A DNA stretch of 38,959 bases from Comamonadaceae bacterium (GCA_008080595.1 VIKI01000009.1:1-38959); one strand, 5' to 3'. Counted from the first letter of the stretch, positions 28,284-37,191 are shown. A program made the numbers and translations. The notes: generated by a model not told the origin, from the letters alone.

Positions 28284-28331
28284 TCAATTAATAGCTTCTT
28301 ACGCAATGAATACGAGCGCTAGAGGCCTAAT
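28284..28331. repeat. Comamonadaceae-type extragenic repeat, copy B
   Basis: TTAATAGCT (28288-28296) and AGCGCTA (28315-28321) start 27 bp apart, followed by GAGGCCTAATT. It has the same layout as copies A and C. The inner stem is less perfect than in copy A. It lies between the FNR box and the narG NarL-like boxes. Confidence 0.7.
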
Positions 28332-28400
28332 TCTCTAATAAATCTTGGCTTCCCCCAACCTGGTTCTGCACGCCAGCTTGCAAGTCTGGCCCTACACACC

Positions 28401-28450
28401 TAGTTCTTACGAACTACCCAGGTGAACACGTTCCTAGTTCTACAGAGCAG
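28401..28450 (+). promoter_or_regulatory. Two NarL-like 7-2-7 boxes upstream of narG
   Basis: Box 1 (28401-28416) is TAGTTCT-TA-CGAACTA and box 2 (28435-28450) is TAGTTCT-AC-AGAGCAG, 34 bp apart, exactly matching the pair upstream of narK1. Between the boxes the two promoters differ in sequence, so the boxes are conserved by function rather than by recent duplication. With a start point inferred near 28508 they centre at about -99.5 and -65.5. Confidence 0.6.
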
Positions 28451-28465
28451 CGAGAACTGTACCTT

Positions 28466-28501
28466 AGAGGGATAGCCACCAGCAGGCTCCAAACCTACAG
28501 T
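28466..28501 (+). promoter_or_regulatory. Inferred narG core promoter (AGAGGGATA ... TACAGT)
   Basis: AGAGGGATA (28466-28474) and AACCTACAGT (28492-28501) repeat the narK1 promoter elements at the same 30-bp spacing. TACAGT is taken as the -10 box. The sequence preceding AGAGGGATA here, TACCTT, is also NarL-heptamer-like, so the -42 region may be a third NarL-type site. No FNR consensus is present at this position. Confidence 0.5.
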
Positions 28502-28567
28502 GATGTCACACCCAAACAGGCACGTTTTAGCTGGATTTCTCCCCCTGCCTTTATTCATTTTTACTAT

Positions 28568-28616
28568 ATTTTTAATAGCTGCTTACGCATACTAAATAAG
28601 CGCTAAAGCCTGTTTT
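28568..28616. repeat. Extragenic repeat, copy C, in the narG leader
   Basis: TTAATAGCT (28572-28580) and AGCGCTA (28599-28605) start 27 bp apart, followed by AAGCCTGTTTT. It lies between the inferred narG promoter and the narG start codon, so it would be transcribed into the 5' leader and end about 27 bp before the ATG. Confidence 0.7.
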
Positions 28617-28642
28617 TATATGAATTTTTTAAGAGGACACCC

Positions 28643-31600
28643 ATGAGCCACTTTCTTGATCGACTTACTTATTTCTCGCAACCCAGAGAATCCTTCTCGG
28701 GTGAACACGGCATCACCACCGGGGAAGACCGCACCTGGGAAGACGCTTACCGCGACCGCTGGGCACATGACAAGATCGTGCGCTCAACCCACGGGGTGAA
28801 CTGCACCGGCTCATGCTCCTGGAAGATTTACGTCAAAGGTGGCATCGTCACCTGGGAAACCCAGCAAACCGACTACCCCCGCACCCGCTGGGACATGCCT
28901 AACCATGAGCCGCGCGGCTGTGCCCGCGGTGCCAGCTACAGCTGGTATTTGTACAGCGCCAACCGCGTCAAATACCCGATGGTGCGTGGTGCGCTGCTGA
29001 AACTCTGGCGTGAAGCACGTCAGACCCTGGCTCCGGTCGATGCCTGGGCCTCGATTGCCCAGTCTGATGCCAAGCGCAAGAGCTACCAAACCCAGCGCGG
29101 CATGGGTGGTTTTGTGCGCTCGGGCTGGGACGAGGTCAACGAGATGGTGGCCGCCGCCAACATCTACACCATCAAACAACACGGGCCAGACCGCATCATC
29201 GGTTTCTCCCCCATTCCGGCGATGTCGATGGTGTCTTACGCCGCAGGCAGCCGCTACCTTGGCTTGATTGGTGGCGTGCCGATCAGCTTTTACGACTGGT
29301 ACTGTGATCTGCCCCCGGCCAGCCCGCAAATCTGGGGCGAGCAAACCGACGTGCCTGAATCGGCCGACTGGTACAACAGCAGCTACATCATTGCCTGGGG
29401 TTCCAACATCCCGCAAACCCGCACGCCGGATGCCCACTTTTTTACCGAAGTGCGCTACAAAGGCACCAAGACCGTGGCGGTCACCCCCGACTACTCGGAA
29501 GTGGCCAAACTGTCCGACATCTGGATGAAGCCCAAACAAGGCACCGATGCCGCCGTGGCCATGGCCATGGGCCATGTGATCCTGAAAGAGTTCTACTTCC
29601 CGGACCAGGGTGAGCGCAGTGCTTACTTTGACGACTACGTGCGCCGCTACACCGACATGCCGATGCTGGTGATGCTCAAACCGCAAACCCTGCCCAGCGG
29701 TGAAACCGTCATGGTGCCAGACCGTTATGTGCGTGCCAGTGACTTCAATGGCAAGCTCGGCCAAGCCAACAACCCCGAGTGGAAAACCGTGGCCCTGGAC
29801 ATGAGTGGCAAAGTGGTGCTGCCCCATGGCGCAATTGGTTTCCGCTGGGGCCCAGACGGCCGGGCTGATGCCGGCCAGTGGAACCTGCAAGCCAAAGAAG
29901 CCCGCCATGACACCGATGTCAAGCTCAAACTCACCGTGATGGAAGGTGATGCGGCCAGCAGCGAGACCGCCAAAGTCGGTTTCCCCTACTTTGGCGGCAT
30001 CGTCAGCGAACACTTCCCCAACAACGCCACCGGTGACGCAGCCAACAATGTGCTGGTGCGTACCGTGCCGGTGCAGCGTATTGCACTCGGCAAAGAAGGT
30101 GACCAGCGCGAGGCCTTGGTCGCCACCGTGTTTGACCTGCAAGTGGCCAACTACGGCGTGGCCCGCGGCTTGGCGGGTGAAATGGCCGCCAAGGATTTCA
30201 ACGATGACACGCCCTACACCCCAGCCTGGCAGGAACGCATCACCGGCACACCCCGCGCCCAACTCATCACCGTGGCACGCCAGTTTGCTGAAAACGCCGA
30301 CAAAACCCACGGCAAATCTATGGTGATCATTGGTGCCGCCATGAACCACTGGTTCCATGCCGACATGAACTACCGCGGTGTCATCAACATGCTGATGATG
30401 TGCGGCTGTATTGGCCAAAGTGGCGGCGGCTGGGCGCACTATGTGGGCCAGGAAAAGCTGCGCCCGCAAACCGGCTGGACCGCGCTGGCCTTTGCGCTGG
30501 ACTGGATTCGTCCACCCCGGCAAATGAACGGCACCAGCTTTTTCTATGCCCACACCGACCAGTGGCGTTATGAAACCGTGGGTGTGGATGAAATCCTGTC
30601 ACCGCTGGCCGACAAGGCCAAATTTGGCGGCAGCATGATCGACTACAACGTGCGTGCCGAGCGTATGGGTTGGCTGCCCAGTGCCCCCCAACTCAAAACC
30701 AACCCCTTGCAACTGGTGCGTGACGCAGCAAAGGCCAACATGGAGCCGAAAGACTATTTGACCCGTGGCCTGAAAGACGGCAGCCAGACCATGAGCTGCG
30801 AAGACCCGGATCACCCCAACAACTGGCCGCGCAACCTGTTTGTCTGGCGCTCCAACATTCTGGGCTCCAGCGGCAAAGGCCACGAATACTTCATGAAGCA
30901 CTTGCTGGGCACCACCCACGGAGTCCAAGGCAAGGATCTGGGGGTTGAAGAAGGCCGCCCGAAAGAAGTGGTGTGGCACGACCAAGCCCCCGAGGGCAAG
31001 CTGGACCTGGTGGTGACGCTGGACTTCCGCATGAGCACCACCTGCCTGTACTCCGACATCGTGCTGCCCACCGCCACCTGGTACGAAAAGAACGACATGA
31101 ACACCAGCGACATGCACCCGTTCATTCACCCCTTGAGTACGGCCGTTGACCCGGCCTGGCAGTCGCGCAGTGACTGGGACATCTACAAGGGTTTTGCCAA
31201 AAGGTTCAGTGAGCTGTGTATTGGCCATCTGGGTGTGGAACGCGACATGGTGCTCACCCCCATCATGCACGACACCCCCGCTGAACTGGCACAGCCCTTT
31301 GGTGTGCAAGAGTGGAAGACTGGCGAGATTGAGCTGATTCCCGGCCAAACCGCCCCCAGTTTCACCGTGGTCGAGCGCGATTACCCCAACGTCTACAAGC
31401 GTTTCACCGCGGTAGGCCCACTGATGAACAAGGTCGGCAACGGCGGCAAAGGCATCAACTGGAACACCCAGGTCGAGGTCAAGCAACTTGGTGAACTCAA
31501 CGGCCTGGTGACCGAGCCAGGCGTGACCTGCGGCATGCCCAAGATCGAGAGCGACATTGATGCCTGCGAAGTGATTCTGCAATTGGCCCGCAAGATCATC

Positions 31601-32323
31601 AGCTCACCCACCTGGAGCGGCATCGAGAGTGAAACCGTGTCGTACAACGCCGGTTACACCAATGTACACGAGATGATTCCATGGCGCACCCTGACCGGGC
31701 GTCAGCAGTTCTACATGGATCACCCGTGGATGACCGCGTTTGGTGAAGGTTTCAGCAGCTACCGGCCGCCGGTGGACTTGAAAACCACCCACGGCATTCA
31801 AGGTGTCAAGCCCAATGGAAACAAAGAAATTGCGCTGAACTTCATCACCCCGCACCAGAAATGGGGCATTCACAGCACCTACAGCGACAACCTGCACATG
31901 TTGACGCTCAGCCGTGGCGGCCCGATTGTCTGGATCAGCGAAGACGATGCCAAGAGTGCCGGCATTGTCGACAACGACTGGATCGAGCTGTTTAACCTGA
32001 ACGGTGCGCTCACCGCCCGCGCCGTGGTCAGCCAGCGTGTGCGCAACGGCATGTGCATGATGTACCACGCGCAGGAAAAGCTGGTGAACATGCCAGGCTC
32101 GGAAATCACCGGTGGCCGTGGTGGCATCCACAACTCTGTCACCCGCATTGTGCTGAAACCAACCCACATGATTGGCGGCTACGCCCAGTTCAGCTACGGC
32201 TTCAACTACTACGGGACCATTGGCACCAACCGCGACGAATTTGTGGTGTTACGCAAGATGAACAAGGTGGACTGGCTGGATGACGAAGGCTCGGCCAGTG
32301 AACCCGCAGCCACCCACGTTTAA
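28643..32323 (+). CDS. narG: Respiratory nitrate reductase alpha subunit NarG
   Basis: This 1226-residue catalytic subunit reduces nitrate to nitrite at a bis-MGD molybdenum centre on the cytoplasmic face of the membrane. The N-terminal FS0 cluster ligands H50, C54, C58 and C93 (STHGVNCTGSCSW ... RGCARGAS) and the molybdenum ligand D222 (YDWYCDLPP) are in the same places as in E. coli NarG. The length is close to the usual 1220-1250. There is no Tat signal, as expected for the cytoplasm-facing enzyme. It is the first gene of narGHJI, with AAGAGGA before the ATG. Regulation by NarL through the boxes at 28401-28501 is inferred. Confidence 0.97.
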   Translation: MSHFLDRLTYFSQPRESFSGEHGITTGEDRTWEDAYRDRWAHDKIVRSTHGVNCTGSCSWKIYVKGGIVTWETQQTDYPRTRWDMPNHEPRGCARGASYSWYLYSANRVKYPMVRGALLKLWREARQTLAPVDAWASIAQSDAKRKSYQTQRGMGGFVRSGWDEVNEMVAAANIYTIKQHGPDRIIGFSPIPAMSMVSYAAGSRYLGLIGGVPISFYDWYCDLPPASPQIWGEQTDVPESADWYNSSYIIAWGSNIPQTRTPDAHFFTEVRYKGTKTVAVTPDYSEVAKLSDIWMKPKQGTDAAVAMAMGHVILKEFYFPDQGERSAYFDDYVRRYTDMPMLVMLKPQTLPSGETVMVPDRYVRASDFNGKLGQANNPEWKTVALDMSGKVVLPHGAIGFRWGPDGRADAGQWNLQAKEARHDTDVKLKLTVMEGDAASSETAKVGFPYFGGIVSEHFPNNATGDAANNVLVRTVPVQRIALGKEGDQREALVATVFDLQVANYGVARGLAGEMAAKDFNDDTPYTPAWQERITGTPRAQLITVARQFAENADKTHGKSMVIIGAAMNHWFHADMNYRGVINMLMMCGCIGQSGGGWAHYVGQEKLRPQTGWTALAFALDWIRPPRQMNGTSFFYAHTDQWRYETVGVDEILSPLADKAKFGGSMIDYNVRAERMGWLPSAPQLKTNPLQLVRDAAKANMEPKDYLTRGLKDGSQTMSCEDPDHPNNWPRNLFVWRSNILGSSGKGHEYFMKHLLGTTHGVQGKDLGVEEGRPKEVVWHDQAPEGKLDLVVTLDFRMSTTCLYSDIVLPTATWYEKNDMNTSDMHPFIHPLSTAVDPAWQSRSDWDIYKGFAKRFSELCIGHLGVERDMVLTPIMHDTPAELAQPFGVQEWKTGEIELIPGQTAPSFTVVERDYPNVYKRFTAVGPLMNKVGNGGKGINWNTQVEVKQLGELNGLVTEPGVTCGMPKIESDIDACEVILQLARKIISSPTWSGIESETVSYNAGYTNVHEMIPWRTLTGRQQFYMDHPWMTAFGEGFSSYRPPVDLKTTHGIQGVKPNGNKEIALNFITPHQKWGIHSTYSDNLHMLTLSRGGPIVWISEDDAKSAGIVDNDWIELFNLNGALTARAVVSQRVRNGMCMMYHAQEKLVNMPGSEITGGRGGIHNSVTRIVLKPTHMIGGYAQFSYGFNYYGTIGTNRDEFVVLRKMNKVDWLDDEGSASEPAATHV

Positions 32324-32333
32324 GGAGAAACTC

Positions 32334-33857
32334 ATGAAAATTCGCGCACAAATCGGCATGGTGCTCAACCTGGACAAATGTATTGGTTGCCACACCTGCT
32401 CCGTGACCTGCAAAAACGTCTGGACCAGCCGCCCTGGCATGGAATACGCCTGGTTCAACAACGTGGAAACCAAACCCGGCATTGGCTACCCCAAAGAGTG
32501 GGAAAACCAGGACAAATGGAACGGTGGCTGGCATCGCTTGGCCAATGGCCAGATTGAGCCACGCCAGGGGGCCAAGTGGAAGCTGCTGATGCGCATCTTT
32601 GCCAACCCCAACCTGCCGCAGATTGACGACTACTACGAGCCGTTCACCTTTGACTACGCACATCTGCAAAGTGCACCCGCCTCCAAAGCCGTGCCCACAG
32701 CCCGCCCGCGCAGCCTGATCACCGGCCAGCGCATGGAAAAAATCGAATGGGGCCCGAACTGGGAAGAAATTCTGGGCGGCGAATTCGCCAAACGCAGCAA
32801 AGACAAGAACTTCGAGGACATCCAGAAAGACATCTACGGCCAGTTCGAGAACACCTTCATGATGTACCTGCCGCGCCTGTGTGAACACTGCCTGAACCCG
32901 GCCTGTGTGGCATCGTGCCCGTCAGGCTCGATCTACAAGCGTGAAGAAGACGGCATTGTGCTGATTGACCAGGACAAATGCCGCGGCTGGCGCATGTGTA
33001 TCAGCGGCTGCCCGTACAAGAAGATTTACTACAACTGGAAGAGTGGCAAGGCAGAAAAGTGCATCTTCTGCTACCCGCGTATTGAAGCTGGCCAGCCCAC
33101 CGTGTGCTCTGAGACCTGTGTTGGCCGCATCCGCTACCTGGGTGTGCTGCTGTATGACGCCGACCGTATTCAGGAAGCCGCCAGCGTGGAGCGAGGTCGT
33201 GACCTGTACCAGGCCCAGCTCGACATCTTTCTGGATCCGAATGACCCGAAAGTGATTGAGCAAGCCCGCATCGACGGCATTCCCGACAAATGGATGGAAG
33301 CCGCACGCAACAGCCCGGTCTACAAAATGGCGGTGCAATGGAAGGTGGCCCTGCCCCTGCACCCCGAATACCGCACGCTGCCGATGGTCTGGTATGTGCC
33401 CCCACTCTCCCCCATCAGCGCCGCCGCCAATGCCGGTGACATTGGCATCAACGGCCAGATTCCTGATGTGAAACAACTGCGTATTCCGGTCAAATACCTG
33501 GCCAATTTACTCACTGCAGGTGATACCTTCCCGGTAGAGCGGGCCCTGGAGCGGATGTTGGCCATGCGTGCTTACCAACGCGAAAAACATGTTGATGGCC
33601 GCATCAACATGGCCGCACTGGATCAGGTGGGCATGACCCAGCGCGAAGTGGAAGACATGTACCACGTGATGGCGATTGCCAACTACGAGGATCGTTTTGT
33701 CATTCCCAGCACCCACCGCGAATACGCCGAAAACACCTTTGATGTACGTGGCGGTTGCGGCTTCAGTTTTGGCAACGGCTGCTCGGACGGAGCCAGCGAG
33801 GCCAGTCTGTTTGGCGGCAGCAAACGCCGCACCATTCCTATCCAGGCGGAGGTCTGA
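32334..33857 (+). CDS. narH: Respiratory nitrate reductase beta subunit NarH
   Basis: This 507-residue electron-transfer subunit has four iron-sulfur clusters. It starts at the ATG at 32334, directly after AAGGAGA; a longer in-frame extension overlaps narG and is rejected. The first ferredoxin motif is C16, C19, C22, C26 (CIGCHTCSVTC), as in E. coli. The motif CRGWRMCISGCPYKK has Trp in place of a Cys, the mark of the 3Fe-4S cluster. Further cysteines are in CEHCLNPACVASCPSG and CIFCYPRIE. It is 10 bp after narG and 2 bp before narJ. Confidence 0.97.
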   Translation: MKIRAQIGMVLNLDKCIGCHTCSVTCKNVWTSRPGMEYAWFNNVETKPGIGYPKEWENQDKWNGGWHRLANGQIEPRQGAKWKLLMRIFANPNLPQIDDYYEPFTFDYAHLQSAPASKAVPTARPRSLITGQRMEKIEWGPNWEEILGGEFAKRSKDKNFEDIQKDIYGQFENTFMMYLPRLCEHCLNPACVASCPSGSIYKREEDGIVLIDQDKCRGWRMCISGCPYKKIYYNWKSGKAEKCIFCYPRIEAGQPTVCSETCVGRIRYLGVLLYDADRIQEAASVERGRDLYQAQLDIFLDPNDPKVIEQARIDGIPDKWMEAARNSPVYKMAVQWKVALPLHPEYRTLPMVWYVPPLSPISAAANAGDIGINGQIPDVKQLRIPVKYLANLLTAGDTFPVERALERMLAMRAYQREKHVDGRINMAALDQVGMTQREVEDMYHVMAIANYEDRFVIPSTHREYAENTFDVRGGCGFSFGNGCSDGASEASLFGGSKRRTIPIQAEV

Positions 33858-33859
33858 CC

Positions 33860-34567
33860 ATGTCATTCATGTCCAACATCACCGGCATGTCGCGCAGCCT
33901 GCGCGTGCTGGCACGGCTGCTGTCTTACCCCAATGCCGCTTTGCGCGCCGATCTGGCCGACATGCGTGTCGCCATACAGTCCGAGCAGGCGGTGACCCGC
34001 TCACGCCAGGCCGAGTTGTTCACCCTGATGGACAAGCTCGCACAGGGCGATACGCTGCACATTGAAGCCGATTACGTCGAGCTGTTTGACCGCGGGCATG
34101 CCACCTCGTTGCACCTGTTTGAGCACGTGCATGGGGATTCACGTGACCGCGGCCCGGCCATGATTGACCTGACCCAGACCTATGAAAAGGCCGGGCTGTT
34201 TCTGGCCGAAGGCGAACTGCCCGACTACCTGCCGGTGGTGCTGGAATACGCCTCGACCCAACCGACCCAGGAAGCACGGGCCTTTTTGGGTGAAATGGTC
34301 CACATCCTGAACGCCATCTTCAGCGCCTTGCAACAGCGCAACACGCCTTACGCCAGTGTGCTCGGCACCTTGATTGAGCTCAGTGGCGAGAAGGCGCAAG
34401 CGGTCAAGGTGACCGCAGATGAGTCACTCGATGCTGCCTGGGAAGAACCCGTGGTGTTTGACGGCTGCTCAGTCAAAGGCCAGGGCAAACCTGATCAGCC
34501 CCAACCCATTCACTTTGTCAAAACCAATGCGGCCAACGCAGCGGCGATTGCAGGAGCCCCACTATGA
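33860..34567 (+). CDS. narJ: Nitrate reductase chaperone NarJ
   Basis: This 235-residue assembly chaperone of the TorD/NarJ family inserts the molybdenum cofactor into NarG and is not part of the final enzyme. The family signature is in YVELFDRGHATSLHLFEHVHGDSRDRGPAM, followed by GELPDYLPVVLEY. The start at 33860 (MSFMSNITGMSRSLRVLARLLSYP) is preferred over upstream codons inside narH; a second ATG four codons later is possible. It overlaps narI by 4 bp (ATGA). Confidence 0.95.
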   Translation: MSFMSNITGMSRSLRVLARLLSYPNAALRADLADMRVAIQSEQAVTRSRQAELFTLMDKLAQGDTLHIEADYVELFDRGHATSLHLFEHVHGDSRDRGPAMIDLTQTYEKAGLFLAEGELPDYLPVVLEYASTQPTQEARAFLGEMVHILNAIFSALQQRNTPYASVLGTLIELSGEKAQAVKVTADESLDAAWEEPVVFDGCSVKGQGKPDQPQPIHFVKTNAANAAAIAGAPL

Positions 34568-35244
34568 ACACCCTTGACCACTTCTTGTTTGGCATCTACC
34601 CCTACATCGCCTTCGTGGTGTTTGTGGCAGGCAGCCTGCTGCGCTTTGACCGTGACCAGTACACCTGGAAAAGCGACTCCTCACAAATGCTGAAAATGGG
34701 CCAATTACGCGCGGGCAGCAACCTGTTTCACATTGGGGTGTTGTTCCTGTTCTTTGGCCACACCGTGGGTATGCTGACCCCACACTTTGTGTACGAGCCG
34801 TTCATCAGTGCGGGCAACAAGCAACTGATGGCCATGGTCAGCGGCGGCCTGGCCGGGCTGCTGGGTTTTATGGGGGTGACCATTCTGCTGCACCGCCGCT
34901 TGAGTGAACCGCTGTTGTGGCTGCAACTGGTGCTGGGTCTGGCCACCGTGCCACTGTCAGCCCAGCACATGGACGGCAGCATGATGATGAAACTGGCCGG
35001 CTGGGCACAAGCCATCGTCACCTTCCAACCCGGTGCCACCGAGCTGCTGACCGAAGCAGGCTTTATCTTCAAGGCCCACATGTTCCTCGGCATGAGCATC
35101 TTCCTGATCTTCCCGTTCACCCGGCTGGTTCACGTCTGGAGCGGCTTTGCTTCAGTGGCTTACCTGCTGCGCCCCTACCAGGTGGTGCGGGCCCGTCGCC
35201 TGAACGTGCCGGCCGGTCGCAACCAACCCAAAACTACGGTTTAA
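34564..35244 (+). CDS. narI: Nitrate reductase gamma subunit NarI (cytochrome b)
   Basis: This 226-residue membrane subunit oxidises quinol and anchors NarGH. It has five membrane helices. Haem-ligand histidines are H56 and H66 at the N-terminal side and H172 and H190 at the C-terminal side; the 10- and 18-residue spacings match E. coli NarI (H56/H66 and H187/H205). The start ATG overlaps the narJ stop. AAGGAG after its TAA serves the next gene. Confidence 0.96.
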   Translation: MNTLDHFLFGIYPYIAFVVFVAGSLLRFDRDQYTWKSDSSQMLKMGQLRAGSNLFHIGVLFLFFGHTVGMLTPHFVYEPFISAGNKQLMAMVSGGLAGLLGFMGVTILLHRRLSEPLLWLQLVLGLATVPLSAQHMDGSMMMKLAGWAQAIVTFQPGATELLTEAGFIFKAHMFLGMSIFLIFPFTRLVHVWSGFASVAYLLRPYQVVRARRLNVPAGRNQPKTTV

Positions 35245-35254
35245 GGAGCACCTT

Positions 35255-36046
35255 ATGCAATCAGATCAAGCGCTAGAAGTCGATTTGGCTACTGTGAATG
35301 GGGTGGTGATTACCCGCCCGGATGAAGTTCTGGACACAGACACCCTGCACCAGCGGGCCTATTCGGAACTGCTGCGCCAGACCGCCATTCAAACAGGCTT
35401 GCTGGCCGCCAGCGACACGCCTGCTGCGGATGGTGTGCTCAGTGAAGCCGCCTCACACGCCATTGAGACGCTGCTGGCGCAAGAAGTGCGGGTAGCCCAA
35501 CCCTCTGAAGAAGCTTGCCGCCGCCACCATGCGGCCCACCAGGCCAGCTACACCACCGGCGAGCGTGTCGAGGTGCGCCATATTTTGTTTGCCGTCACCC
35601 CTGGGGTGGATCTGAATGCCTTGCGCCAACAGGCCGAAGCCACGCTGCTGAATGTGCGCTGCCACGACGGCAAAAACACAGAAGATGTGTTTGCCAAGCA
35701 GGCCCGCCATGTGTCGAACTGCCCCAGTGGTTCAGAAGGTGGCCAATTGGGCTGGTTGAGCACGTCTGACTGCGCACCAGAGTTTGCCAAGGAACTGTTT
35801 GGCCACAAGGAAATTGGTGTCTTGCCCCGTTTGGTGCACAGCCGTTTTGGCCTGCACGTGGTGGAAATCCTGGGCCGCCAGCCGGGTGTGGCTCAGCCTT
35901 TTGAATCGGTTCAGGGTACGGTGAGCATGGCACTCCAACAGCAAAGTTTTGTCACTGCGCTACGCCAATACCTGAGCTTGCTGGCCGCAGATGCACAGAT
36001 TCAGGGCATTGAACTGGAACGGGCTGACTCTGCGCTGGTGCAGTAA
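35255..36046 (+). CDS. Parvulin-type peptidyl-prolyl isomerase in the nar operon
   Basis: This 263-residue protein has an N-terminal helical region (about 1-100) and a PpiC/parvulin rotamase domain (about 104-212: EVRHILFAV, SNCPSGSEGGQLGWLS, CAPEFAKELF, RFGLHVVEILGR). There is no signal peptide, so it is cytoplasmic like NifM. The Shine-Dalgarno AAGGAG is 7 bp before the ATG and 10 bp separate it from narI. A PpiC-type gene follows narI in Pseudomonas aeruginosa too, so a role in folding or maturing NarGHI is plausible, but this is by association. Confidence 0.9.
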   Translation: MQSDQALEVDLATVNGVVITRPDEVLDTDTLHQRAYSELLRQTAIQTGLLAASDTPAADGVLSEAASHAIETLLAQEVRVAQPSEEACRRHHAAHQASYTTGERVEVRHILFAVTPGVDLNALRQQAEATLLNVRCHDGKNTEDVFAKQARHVSNCPSGSEGGQLGWLSTSDCAPEFAKELFGHKEIGVLPRLVHSRFGLHVVEILGRQPGVAQPFESVQGTVSMALQQQSFVTALRQYLSLLAADAQIQGIELERADSALVQ

Positions 36047-36080
36047 GCCCCCAGGTCAGCCAAGAGAAAGTTGATACGGC

Positions 36081-36773
36081 ATGCCAGACGATCTGCTAGA
36101 ACGCCTGCGCCGTTTCCATGATCAGACCTTTCCTGGGGTTCAGCAACAGTTTCAGTCCCTGGTGAGCGACGGCCAGCACCCGACCATTCTGTTTATCGGT
36201 TGTTCGGATTCACGGCTGGTGCCCTACCTTTTGACTGGGATGGGCCCAGGCGAGCTTTTTCTGGTGCGTAACGTGGGGGCTTTTGTTCCGCCTTATGACG
36301 GCTCCGCCGGTTACCACGGCACCTCTGCAGCCATAGAGTTTGCAGTGATGAACCTGAAAGTTGAACGTATTGTGGTGTGTGGCCATTCCCATTGCGGCGG
36401 CATTCGTGCCCTGTATGAAGAAGTTGATCCCAAAGCCAAAAATCTGGCGGCCTGGCTGGAGTTGGGCCGGGAGGCCGCACTGCCGGTACAGGTCTCGCCA
36501 GAGGCCCTGCGCCGCACGGAACAACGTGCGGTGGTTTTGCAACTGGAACGGTTGATGGGTTACCCGATGGTGCGCTCACAAGTTGAGGCCGGTTTATTGA
36601 CGTTGCATGGCTGGCACTATGTGCTGGAAGACGGTGAAGTGCATGTGTTTGATGTCAAAAGTGGTCACTTCATTCCTGCATCAGAGGCCTCACACAGCGG
36701 TAACGGCCCCTACGTTGAGCATCTTTCAGAGCCCATATTCAATGAAATTGATGCGGCCTACAACCCGAGATAA
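36081..36773 (+). CDS. Beta-class carbonic anhydrase
   Basis: This 230-residue enzyme interconverts CO2 and bicarbonate. The zinc ligands C41, H102 and C105 and the dyad D43/R45 are all visible (IGCSDSRLVP and VVCGHSHCGGI). The remaining features, VRNVGAFVPPYD and AAIEFAV, fit the bacterial beta family. It lies 34 bp after the isomerase gene and 5 bp before the next gene, so it is probably in the nar transcript. The reason for linkage with nitrate respiration is unclear; pH or bicarbonate balance is a guess. Confidence 0.93.
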   Translation: MPDDLLERLRRFHDQTFPGVQQQFQSLVSDGQHPTILFIGCSDSRLVPYLLTGMGPGELFLVRNVGAFVPPYDGSAGYHGTSAAIEFAVMNLKVERIVVCGHSHCGGIRALYEEVDPKAKNLAAWLELGREAALPVQVSPEALRRTEQRAVVLQLERLMGYPMVRSQVEAGLLTLHGWHYVLEDGEVHVFDVKSGHFIPASEASHSGNGPYVEHLSEPIFNEIDAAYNPR

Positions 36774-36778
36774 ACCTC

Positions 36779-37183
36779 ATGACAATTTCAAACTTTGATG
36801 ATCTTTTATTGGCCGCCTGCGAGCAGCCACAAGGCCAGCGCCTGCTGCTGGTGTTTGCCAGCGCCGAGTTGCCTGACGATGCCACGCCACAACAGCGTGC
36901 TGAATTTGCGCAAGGTGAAGGAGGCACACTGGTGCCGGCCATGTGTGTGGATAAAACACCGGATGAAATTGGCAACTTTGAACGCCTGGCACATGAAGCA
37001 AGCCAGTTTGGCCCCCGGTGGCAAGTTGTTTTTGTCAGCACACTGTCTGGCCAGGGAGACCAACCACCCACCAGCCAAGCGGCCGAGCCGATGCTGGAGC
37101 GAATGGTGGAGGCCATCCAACTCGGCTCATTTGCCAACATGATCGCCTTTGACCCCACAGGCCAAGCCATCAGCCTGGCCTGA
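36779..37183 (+). CDS. Small conserved protein, sometimes labelled 'ribonucleotide reductase subunit alpha'
   Basis: This 134-residue protein has no signal peptide or membrane segment. It reads LLLAACEQPQGQRLLLVFASAELPDDAT, then LVPAMCVDKTPDEI, FERLAHEASQFGPRWQVVFVSTLSG and MVEAIQLGSFANMIAFDPTG. I recall similar proteins in Burkholderiales carrying the name 'ribonucleotide reductase subunit alpha', but nothing here has the length or catalytic residues of a reductase, so that name should not be trusted. It is tightly packed between the carbonic anhydrase (5 bp) and the Dnr-like gene (8 bp). Its function is unknown. Confidence 0.8.
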   Translation: MTISNFDDLLLAACEQPQGQRLLLVFASAELPDDATPQQRAEFAQGEGGTLVPAMCVDKTPDEIGNFERLAHEASQFGPRWQVVFVSTLSGQGDQPPTSQAAEPMLERMVEAIQLGSFANMIAFDPTGQAISLA

Positions 37184-37191
37184 CTCAGATC

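Larger units (their letters stand above)
28131..28642. other. 512-bp non-coding region upstream of narG
   Basis: I see no convincing gene here. In order it holds a perfect FNR/Dnr box (28236-28249), repeat copy B (28284-28331), two NarL-like boxes (28401-28450), the inferred narG core promoter (28466-28501), then an inferred leader of about 135 bases containing repeat copy C (28568-28616) and the narG ribosome site AAGAGGA near 28630. The rest is AT-rich with no recognised motif. Confidence 0.7.

Noticed and set aside
27455-28616. The three repeats as a CRISPR array
   Set aside because: The copies are imperfect, far apart and separated by genes; there are no regular spacers and no cas genes.
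28811-30553. Long open frame of 580 codons on the minus strand opposite narG
   Set aside because: It is antisense to a well-conserved NarG reading frame, is His/Gly/Val-rich in the way shadow frames of GC-rich genes are, and shows no domain.
30599-31582. Open frame of 327 codons on the minus strand opposite the 3' half of narG
   Set aside because: Low-information shadow composition; narG is unambiguous here.
36067-36080. TTGATACGGCATG before the carbonic anhydrase as an FNR site
   Set aside because: Only the first half matches; the second half is not ATCAA and the genes appear to be in one transcript.
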